From JADHLJ01 sp038118725 (GTDB lineage Bacteria; Pseudomonadota; Alphaproteobacteria; Thalassobaculales; Thalassobaculaceae), in assembly GCA_038118725.1 (NCBI GenBank), contig JAYOIK010000013.1, positions 1-64,000 of the forward strand: 64,000 nucleotides of DNA. The letters are read 5' to 3'. Shown here piece by piece: positions 57,984 to 64,000 of this stretch. Position 1 is the stretch's first letter. Every line of letters begins with the position of its first letter. The notes beneath the pieces were generated by a model. The model made no database searches, had not been told where the DNA came from, and saw only the letters and a program-made list of their open reading frames with translations. The position numbers were made by a program, and so were the translations under genes.

Positions 57984-59807
57984 ATGATCATGGCAATGGC
58001 GCTCGTCGCGATCGCGGCGATGTTTCCCCATGCCGTCATGGCCGCCGCTCCGGCTCAACCCGTGGATGTGTCGCGCGGCGGGGTGTCGGGATCCATCTCG
58101 GTGGACGCGGAGGTCGCCGTTCCGAAGATCCTTACGCGAGCGGATCTCGAAAGATATGGGCGAATTTTCGAACTCCAGGAAGGCGGTAAATGGGCGGAAG
58201 CGTCCATGATCATCAAGCAATTGGATGACGACATTCTTGTTGGCCACGCGCGCGCTCAAAAATATCTGCACCCCACGAGATACCGCTCTCAATATCCGGA
58301 ATTGCACCGGTGGCTGAAAAACCACGCGGATCATCCTCAAGCCTTTAGAATATACCGACTTGCCAAAAAACGCCGGATCCCTGGCTGGAAGCCGACTCCG
58401 GTGCCGAGCGGAGGAATCCTCCTCGGGAATGGCGCCAATCCGGTAAGCGAGGGACCGCGAGCTTATAAGTCGTCTCGTAAGCGCTCCAAGGCGACACGGC
58501 GCGCGGTGGCGTCCCTGCGCGGCCAGATCAGACGATTGGTTCGCAAGGGTTGGCCAACCGGGGCTCTCAGGACCCTGGACACAATGCGGGCGCGTCAGTT
58601 GCTCGATAAGACGGAGTTCGCGCTTGCCCGCGCCGACATAGCACACGGCTATTTCGTTTTTGGAAAAGACGAGCAAGCGCTGAAGCTGGCCAAGAAAAGT
58701 CTTTCCGAGGCGGTGGCGTCAATTCCGAAGGCTGCTTGGACCGCTGGCCTCGCGGCCTGGCGGCTCGGGAAAACCAAGGAAGCCGGCGAGCACTTCCAGG
58801 CTTTGGCGGCGTGGTTGGAGGCCGGGCCGACCGCGCGCGCCGCGGGGGCGTATTGGGCATCGCGCGCGCATCTCGCCTCCCGTAACCCCAGTGAAGCCAC
58901 GAAATGGCTCGTTCAGGCCGCGACGGTTCCGGGCACCTTCTATGGACTGCTGGCGCGGCGGGCGCTCGGCGTGAATATGCCTCTGGATTGGACCTTGCCG
59001 AAACTGACACGATCCGCGTTGGACCGTCTAATGGTCCATTCCGGATTTCGCCGCGGCCTGGCGTTGCTTGAGCTTGATATGAAACAGGAAGTGGGCTGGG
59101 AGTTTCGCCGGCTGTTCCCAAGGCTTGAAGATCCCTTGAGACCAATCGTCATGGGGATTGCCGCGCGTCACGGCCTGCCTAGCCTGTCAATGCGCGTGGC
59201 CGGAGTGCTCAAGGCCGAAGGTCATCGTGCCTACTACGCGGCATTGTTTCCAATTCCCGACTGGACGCTTCCCGACAACCTTGAGATTGATCCCTCCCTG
59301 CTCTTCGCGGTCGCGCGTCGGGAGAGCCAATTCGATCCCCTTGCCGAGAGTCGGCGGGGCGCGCGCGGGTTGATGCAGTTGATGCCGAGGACCGCCGCCT
59401 TCGTGGGCGAGGACAAGTCCCTTGGTAGTCGCAAGGGACGCAAAACCTTGTTTGAGCCGGCGGTGAACATCGCGCTCGGAGACCGGTATATTCGCCACCT
59501 CATGGAAGACGACAATGTCGGCGCCGATCTGTTCAAGCTTCTGGCGGCCTACAACGCTGGCCCCGGAACGCTCCGGAAATGGGAGCGCGAGGTAAACTAC
59601 AAGGACGACCCGTTGTTCTTTATCGAAGCCATTCCCTCGCCGGAGACGCGAAACTTCATAGAGGACGTGCTTCGAAACCTCTGGATGTATAGATTGCGGC
59701 GTGGAGAGCCGTCGCCAAGTCTCGACCGAGTCGCCTCGGGGTCTTGGCCGCGGTATGAATCCGTCGAGGGACAAGTGTCGCGGGGATATAGGGATGCCCG
59801 GAATTGA
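57984..59807 (+). CDS. Soluble lytic murein transglycosylase (Slt-type)
   Basis: 607 residues. The signal peptide is MIMAMALVAIAAMFPHAVMA. A long alpha-superhelical U-domain leads to the C-terminal lysozyme-like domain: catalytic Glu447 in VARRESQFDPLAESRRGARG, then LMQLMPRTA and AAYNAGPGTLRKWE. It cleaves glycan strands in the periplasm to anhydromuropeptides. Similar in length to Slt70 (about 620). Its last 14 bases overlap the next gene. SD before the ATG is weak; MAMAL two residues later is an alternative. Confidence 0.93.
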   Translation: MIMAMALVAIAAMFPHAVMAAAPAQPVDVSRGGVSGSISVDAEVAVPKILTRADLERYGRIFELQEGGKWAEASMIIKQLDDDILVGHARAQKYLHPTRYRSQYPELHRWLKNHADHPQAFRIYRLAKKRRIPGWKPTPVPSGGILLGNGANPVSEGPRAYKSSRKRSKATRRAVASLRGQIRRLVRKGWPTGALRTLDTMRARQLLDKTEFALARADIAHGYFVFGKDEQALKLAKKSLSEAVASIPKAAWTAGLAAWRLGKTKEAGEHFQALAAWLEAGPTARAAGAYWASRAHLASRNPSEATKWLVQAATVPGTFYGLLARRALGVNMPLDWTLPKLTRSALDRLMVHSGFRRGLALLELDMKQEVGWEFRRLFPRLEDPLRPIVMGIAARHGLPSLSMRVAGVLKAEGHRAYYAALFPIPDWTLPDNLEIDPSLLFAVARRESQFDPLAESRRGARGLMQLMPRTAAFVGEDKSLGSRKGRKTLFEPAVNIALGDRYIRHLMEDDNVGADLFKLLAAYNAGPGTLRKWEREVNYKDDPLFFIEAIPSPETRNFIEDVLRNLWMYRLRRGEPSPSLDRVASGSWPRYESVEGQVSRGYRDARN

Positions 59808-60345
59808 TGACTCTCGGGACTTCGTCCCGGTAAACATCGCGGTTTTGACGGTATCGGATACGAGAAGTCTCGCCGATGATCGCTCGGGTGACACCTTGGT
59901 GTCTCGTCTCGAGGGCGACGGGCATATCCTGGCCGCTCGATCGATCGTGAAGGATGAAGTTGACGCGATTGTCGCGCGATTGCGAAGTTGGATCGCGGAT
60001 CCCGGCATCGACGTGGTGTTGTCGACGGGAGGAACCGGCGTGACCGGTCGCGACGTGACGCCGGAGGCCTTCAAGGCGGTTTTCGAGAAGGAAATCGAAG
60101 GCTTCGGCGAGTTGTTCCGTTGGCTCAGCTATCAAAAAATCGGTACCTCGACGATCCAGTCCAGGGCGATCGCGGGGGTCGCGGGGGGGACATACCTGTT
60201 CGCGCTGCCCGGTTCCACCGGTGCCTGCAAGGACGCGTGGGACGATATCCTGCGCAACCAGCTGGATATCCGTTTTCGCCCCTGCAACTTTGTCGAGATC
60301 ATGCCGCGACTGCGGGAGCACGAATTGTTTGGTCGGGCGTCCTAA
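59794..60345 (+). CDS. moaB: Molybdenum cofactor protein MoaB/MogA family
   Basis: 183 residues. VNIAVLTVSDTRSLADDRSG and VVLSTGGTGVTGRDVTPEAF are the MPT-binding motifs, and YLFALPGSTGACKDAWD is the C-terminal one. The family adenylylates or binds molybdopterin. The ATG at 59794 has GGGGATATAGGG before it and overlaps the transglycosylase end by 14 bases. It is convergent, with a 4-base overlap, with the DUF2064 gene. Confidence 0.93.
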   Translation: MPGIDDSRDFVPVNIAVLTVSDTRSLADDRSGDTLVSRLEGDGHILAARSIVKDEVDAIVARLRSWIADPGIDVVLSTGGTGVTGRDVTPEAFKAVFEKEIEGFGELFRWLSYQKIGTSTIQSRAIAGVAGGTYLFALPGSTGACKDAWDDILRNQLDIRFRPCNFVEIMPRLREHELFGRAS

Positions 60346-60938
60346 CGCCCGGAATAGCGGCCCCGGTCCAGGTCTCGAGCCTCGTCCACATCCCGCAAAA
60401 CTTCAAGCAACGCGACCGTGGTCCCCTTGGGAAAACCGGCGATTGTATCCTCTAGCGCATGGGCTGTTGACCAACGTATATGGCCGAAACGCGGCGGGGC
60501 GCGCCGCCGCCGCATGCCGATCAGCCAATAGCCACCATCCGCCGCCGGTCCCAACACCACATCGGCGCGCGCCAGGGCTCGAAAAGCCGCGTCGATGTGG
60601 CGGGCTTTAATATCCGGAATATCGCTGCCGATAAGGACAGCCGGTCCGGCCCCCGGCAGCGACAGGGCATGGTGCATGCGCGATCCGAGATCTCCGTCGG
60701 TTTGCGCCGATTTCTTCCAACCTCGAGGCCAAATCGGCGCGCCCGGCGCGGTCGGCGGCGTGACGAAGAGGTGACGACGTCGCCCCGCTCGGCCTTTTAG
60801 GCGACGCAAAAGGCTCCGAAGTTGCCGCCGGTACCAGAATCCGGCCCGGACCATACCGATGCCTTTGGCAAGACGGCGCTTCCCGGTTCCCAGTTTCGGC
60901 TCGCGCGCGAAGACGATCAGATGCTCATGTCGACTCAT
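60342..60938 (-). CDS. DUF2064 / TIGR04282-type glycosyltransferase-like protein
   Basis: 198 residues of the DUF2064 family, related to nucleotide-sugar glycosyltransferases. The start is MSRHEHLIVFAREPKLGTGKRRLAK, and the acidic motif is VLIGSDIPDI with LGPAADGGYWLIGM. The start ATG at 60938 lies 6 bases after the previous gene's stop. The gene occurs in pairs with a TIGR04283-type family-2 transferase, as here, so the two probably work in one pathway. The product is unknown. Confidence 0.88.
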   Translation of the reverse strand: MSRHEHLIVFAREPKLGTGKRRLAKGIGMVRAGFWYRRQLRSLLRRLKGRAGRRRHLFVTPPTAPGAPIWPRGWKKSAQTDGDLGSRMHHALSLPGAGPAVLIGSDIPDIKARHIDAAFRALARADVVLGPAADGGYWLIGMRRRRAPPRFGHIRWSTAHALEDTIAGFPKGTTVALLEVLRDVDEARDLDRGRYSGR

Positions 60939-60943
60939 CGAGG

Positions 60944-61723
60944 CTATCCGTACAATCGGGCGATCCAACGCGGTGGGATGCGCGCGAAATAGAGAGTGAG
61001 ACAGAGAAAATTACGTAGCACGCGCGGAATGTATCCGGACCGTTGATAACGGCGCGCCGAGGTCACGGCCTCGACGTCGAACCGTGCCAGCCGAGCCATG
61101 CCGATCCTGCGGATGATTTCCACATCCTCCATCAGGGGCAACGGATTGTATCCGCCAAGGCGTGAGTAGAACCGTCGGTGGATCAACAGACCCTGATCGC
61201 CATAGGGCAGGCCGAGCCAGTTGTTGCGAAAGCGTACAATGCGCTCCAGCCGTCTGGCGGAGGCACTGGTATCGTCGAGGGCGAAGGAAAACACCGCGGC
61301 TCGGTCCCGGTTGCGATCGTCGGAAACATAAACCATCACCGTCGCGTCCCAACCGCGGTCGAGAATCGTATCGGCGTGCAGAAACAGCAGCCATTCGCCT
61401 TGGGCGGCCTTGGCTCCGGCGATCAGTTGTGGTCCCCGACCGCGTTCCGCCACGACGACCTTGGCATTGAGTTCCTCGGCCACGGTCAAGGTCGAATCCG
61501 TGGACCCTCCGTCGGCGACCACGATTTCCAGATCAATGCCCCGTCGATCCGCCAGCGCCAGTGCCGCGACCGTGTCGGCGAGAGAGTCGGCCGCGTTCAG
61601 GGTCGGAATGATCACCGAAAGACTGAGCCTGCGGGCCCGTTTTCGTCCGTCGCCTCGGGCTTGATCCCGTGGAGGTAGGCTTCCGTCCGACTTTTCGCGA
61701 TTGCCGCGCCGACCCGCTCTCAT
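60944..61723 (-). CDS. Family-2 glycosyltransferase (TIGR04283 type)
   Basis: 259 residues. GT-A motifs: LSVIIPTLNAADSLADTVAAL, the acidic VVADGGSTDSTL, and FLHADTILDRGWDATV for the metal site. Late NPLPLMEDVEIIRRIG is typical. The basic leader (MRAGRRGNREKSDG) may be disordered. GGAAGGG is 6 bases before the ATG. It is immediately upstream of DUF2064 and is predicted to be part of the same pathway; the sugar and acceptor are unknown. Confidence 0.92.
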   Translation of the reverse strand: MRAGRRGNREKSDGSLPPRDQARGDGRKRARRLSLSVIIPTLNAADSLADTVAALALADRRGIDLEIVVADGGSTDSTLTVAEELNAKVVVAERGRGPQLIAGAKAAQGEWLLFLHADTILDRGWDATVMVYVSDDRNRDRAAVFSFALDDTSASARRLERIVRFRNNWLGLPYGDQGLLIHRRFYSRLGGYNPLPLMEDVEIIRRIGMARLARFDVEAVTSARRYQRSGYIPRVLRNFLCLTLYFARIPPRWIARLYG

Positions 61724-61816
61724 GAGACACCCTTCCGGTCCGGGGCGAGAATCATGCTAAACATCGAAGTCTCGCGCGTGACGCCGATGCTGGTTTAACA
61801 CCCCTTGGATTGCCGG

Positions 61817-62884
61817 ATGAACACCACCGTCGACCTTTCTCGCTTGCTCGCCTCGCTCAAGACGCGACCCGTATTCGCGGATGTCGGCGAGGACGATCTC
61901 GAACGTTTGCCGGACAAAGGCTTGGCCCATGATCATGTCAGGATCAAGGGTCTTCGTGTCGATGGAAACCGTCCATTGGTGCGTTTGCCCCGGTTAAGCC
62001 AGTTCGGTTTGGACCCTGTCCGCAATCTGGCCTACCAGGCGGCGTGTTTCGAGCGGGCGAGTCGGAGTGGACATGTGCCGGTTCTGATCGATCGTTTCGA
62101 ACCGTCGGCGGATCTGCCGATGGGCGCCTTGGTGATCGCCGAGATCGAAGGTGGACCGGTCGAACTGCCGCGCGATCTGGGGGGGATGGCGGTGTGTTTC
62201 GCCAGGGTTCACACGCTGTTGGTGCCCGACGAGAGTGCTCGCCCGCCACTGGCCAGTCACGCGGACCCTCTCTTGGGCGTCATGGGGTTCATCGAGGCCC
62301 AAGCCCCTTTCATCGAAAAATCGGCGCGGGACCCGGAAGTCGTGAGGTTATTGAACGACGAGTTGCGCTGGGCGCGCGACTTCGCCAACGAAAAAGTCGG
62401 CGCTCATCCGCCGGCAAGGCTGTGCCTAACCGACACTCACCCCGGAAACTTCTTGGCGGCGGCGGATGGAAGCGTGCATTTCACCGACCTGGAAAAAGCA
62501 CTTTATGGCTCGCCGGGCGTGGATCTGGGTCATGCGACGGTTCTGACCTCGACGCTCTGGGATATCGATGTACAGGCGGTTCTGGATCGGGCGGATATCG
62601 AGGCGTTCTACGCCGCCTATCTCGGGCATCTGCCCATCGACATGGCGGATGAGGTGCGTCCTTGGCTGATGCCCATGCGTCGCCTCGCTTGGCTTCGATC
62701 GACCACTTGGAGCTGTAAGTGGTATGCCGAGCGGCATGTCGGACAGACCGAGGAAACCGGCTTGCGGGCGCGAATTCGCGACCATGTGAGTAAACGGCTT
62801 GCCGCCTTTGTTGAACTTGAGACGGTGGTTCGGGTTCGCGAGGACTGGATCGGCGAGGCGCGCCTGAGGTTGGACGAGGTTTGA
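61817..62884 (+). CDS. Aminoglycoside-phosphotransferase-fold protein
   Basis: 355 residues. The catalytic loop is LCLTDTHPGNFL and the metal-binding DFG-like position is HFTDLEKALYGSPGVDLGHA, as in APH/choline-kinase-like phosphotransferases. The catalytic Asp is in TDTHPGN and Asn follows. The N-terminal lobe is degenerate, so it is an atypical kinase; the acceptor is unknown and resistance cannot be concluded. An in-frame TTG 12 bases upstream is a less likely start. DUF4169 follows after 13 bases. Confidence 0.78.
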   Translation: MNTTVDLSRLLASLKTRPVFADVGEDDLERLPDKGLAHDHVRIKGLRVDGNRPLVRLPRLSQFGLDPVRNLAYQAACFERASRSGHVPVLIDRFEPSADLPMGALVIAEIEGGPVELPRDLGGMAVCFARVHTLLVPDESARPPLASHADPLLGVMGFIEAQAPFIEKSARDPEVVRLLNDELRWARDFANEKVGAHPPARLCLTDTHPGNFLAAADGSVHFTDLEKALYGSPGVDLGHATVLTSTLWDIDVQAVLDRADIEAFYAAYLGHLPIDMADEVRPWLMPMRRLAWLRSTTWSCKWYAERHVGQTEETGLRARIRDHVSKRLAAFVELETVVRVREDWIGEARLRLDEV

Positions 62885-62897
62885 CCGGGAGATTGTG

Positions 62898-63089
62898 ATG
62901 GCTGGAAAGGTTGTTAATCTGCGCGGCGCCCGGAAACGCAAGGAGCGCGACGCGGCTGAGCGACGGGCCTCCGAGAACCGGGTCAAATTCGGCCGAACCA
63001 AGAGTGAAAAGGCGCGAGAGCGTGCATCCGCGGAGGCGGAGGTTCGACATTTGGACAACCATCGCGTCGAACGCCCCGACGACGACTAA
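62898..63089 (+). CDS. DUF4169 small basic protein
   Basis: 63 residues, highly charged: KVVNLRGARKRKERDAAERR, then a short acidic end (VERPDDD). The family DUF4169 is short and alphaproteobacterial; function unknown. GGGAG lies 6 bases before the ATG; a GTG 3 bases earlier is an alternative. It overlaps no other gene and follows the kinase-like gene by 13 bases. Confidence 0.85.
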   Translation: MAGKVVNLRGARKRKERDAAERRASENRVKFGRTKSEKARERASAEAEVRHLDNHRVERPDDD

Positions 63090-63173
63090 CGAGGAGGCGG
63101 TGGCCTGTTTCACTCCATAAAGCCGCCTTTATTTTGTTCTTGATTTGTTCTATTGCCATATTACACTGGGATC

Positions 63174-64000
63174 ATGAGATCCGATCCCCATGCGCGCGGC
63201 GACGCTTTCGTTGCCAAAAAACCGGCTCCGCGGAAGGGCAGAGGCGCTGTTTCCAGTGAAACCGGTCGTTTTGAACGCGAGGTGCGGGTCGCGGTTGATG
63301 ACGATTGGCCGGGGGATCTTGAACCGTCGGCACCCTTGCGAACGACCATCGGCGAGGATACCAGCCGTACCGTCATCGCGCGCAACAATTCGCCGGACAT
63401 TCCCTTTGATCGCTCGATCAATCCCTACCGGGGATGCGAGCATGGCTGCATCTATTGTTTCGCGCGACCGACCCATGCCTATCTCAGTTTGTCGCCTGGC
63501 CTGGATTTTGAAACCCGGCTTTTCGCGAAACCCGATGCCCCCGCGCTCTTGGAAAAGGAACTGCGCAAGCCGGGCTACCAGGTCGCGCCGATCGCGTTCG
63601 GAACAAACACCGATCCCTATCAGCCGATCGAAAAACAGAGAAGGATCACCCGCGCGCTGCTGGAAGTGCTGGACCGCGCAAATCATCCGCTGACGATCGT
63701 GACGAAGTCGTCGCTGGTCTTGCGGGATCTGGACATTCTGGCATCAATGGCGCGGCGCAATCTGTGCTCGGTCGCGCTCAGCATCACGACGCTCGATCGT
63801 GACCTTGCCAGAGTCATGGAGCCTCGGGCCACCACGCCGGCCCGGCGCTTGGAGGCCGTCCGGTTGCTGACCGCCGCCGGCGTGCCGGTTCAGGTCCTGG
63901 TCGCGCCGATCATCCCCGCGATCAATGACCACGAGATCGAACCCATCCTGGAGGCCGTCGCGGCGGCGGGGGCGGTCGGCGCGGGCTACGTGCTGTTGCG
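63174..64000 (+). CDS. Radical SAM protein, PA0069-like (3' end cut by window edge)
   Basis: 275 complete codons run off the window. The N-terminal part is basic and disordered, then INPYRGCEHGCIYCFARPTH gives the CxxxCxxC cluster motif (around residue 88) of radical SAM enzymes, with a SAM-like barrel ahead. It matches the PA0069/spore-photoproduct-lyase-like branch of the family; the reaction is unknown. The Shine-Dalgarno is weak (ACTGGGATC). Length unknown because truncated. Confidence 0.85.
   Translation, partial: MRSDPHARGDAFVAKKPAPRKGRGAVSSETGRFEREVRVAVDDDWPGDLEPSAPLRTTIGEDTSRTVIARNNSPDIPFDRSINPYRGCEHGCIYCFARPTHAYLSLSPGLDFETRLFAKPDAPALLEKELRKPGYQVAPIAFGTNTDPYQPIEKQRRITRALLEVLDRANHPLTIVTKSSLVLRDLDILASMARRNLCSVALSITTLDRDLARVMEPRATTPARRLEAVRLLTAAGVPVQVLVAPIIPAINDHEIEPILEAVAAAGAVGAGYVLL

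Overview
The window is about 64 kb of high-GC chromosome from an alphaproteobacterium, most likely of the Rhodospirillales type. The evidence is the gene order (hisB-hisH-hisA-hisF-hisE next to hslVU; tim44-mltA; fxsA-secB-dnaQ-coaE-maf-PPSR | hemE-hemJ-rho; mnmE-mnmG-rsmG-parA-parB; leuS-lptE-holA), the frequent GTG/TTG starts and an alphaproteobacterial porin. I see no phage, insertion sequence or CRISPR array. Nearly everything is a compact, partly overlapping chromosomal gene.

Layout. 1-4.6 kb: an edge-truncated pentapeptide-repeat gene, a HIT protein and the histidine operon, with an acetyltransferase gene embedded in it. 4.8-6.7 kb: the HslVU protease. 6.7-10.6 kb: a five-gene coupled operon lutA-lutB-lutC-smr-xre. 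10.7-17.2 kb: cell wall, envelope, protein-export and nucleotide housekeeping genes (mltA, a Tim44-like gene, fxsA, secB, dnaQ, coaE, maf, PPSR). 17.2-17.6 kb: a probable chromosome origin with DnaA-like boxes, two GANTC methylation sites and an AT-rich stretch just before hemE. 17.6-33.3 kb: hemE, hemJ, rho, a minus-strand island (qor, dlh, ogt), mnmE-mnmG-rsmG-parA-parB with three parS sites, then holA-lptE-leuS read toward them.

33.4-42.8 kb is the accessory-looking part. A lipoprotein and a major porin are followed by a sulfotransferase, a JmjC/cupin oxygenase, a second sulfotransferase, a TPR protein fused to a sulfotransferase domain, then yggS, an L,D-transpeptidase and an unrecognised 320-residue protein with a short tandem repeat. 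42.9-48.2 kb: ribA, a hydrolase, a DUF427 protein, an OmpR-type regulator without a kinase, an MBL-fold hydrolase, a methyltransferase and tRNA-Gln(UUG). 48.3-52.3 kb: three tandem genes sharing an N-terminal 'WSVKG' module; the last is a PodJ-like membrane protein with Sel1 repeats and a peptidoglycan-binding end. 52.4-64 kb: ispE, a large TPR lipoprotein, ETF-ubiquinone oxidoreductase, a family-4-like uracil-DNA glycosylase, a lytic transglycosylase, moaB, a pair of glycosyltransferase-like genes, a phosphotransferase-like gene, a DUF4169 protein and an edge-truncated radical SAM protein.

The two best candidates for undescribed biology are (i) the sulfotransferase/JmjC-oxygenase cluster beside the porin, which could be a hydroxylate-then-sulfate modification pathway, and (ii) the three-gene WSVKG array, which could be a polarity or cell-wall positioning system. 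The origin/parS/ParB region is well explained by known biology but has three notable details: parS sites read twice in the same frame inside rsmG, an unusually long acidic ParB tail, and no aroE between maf and coaE. All family names are recognised by reading the sequence; no database search was run.
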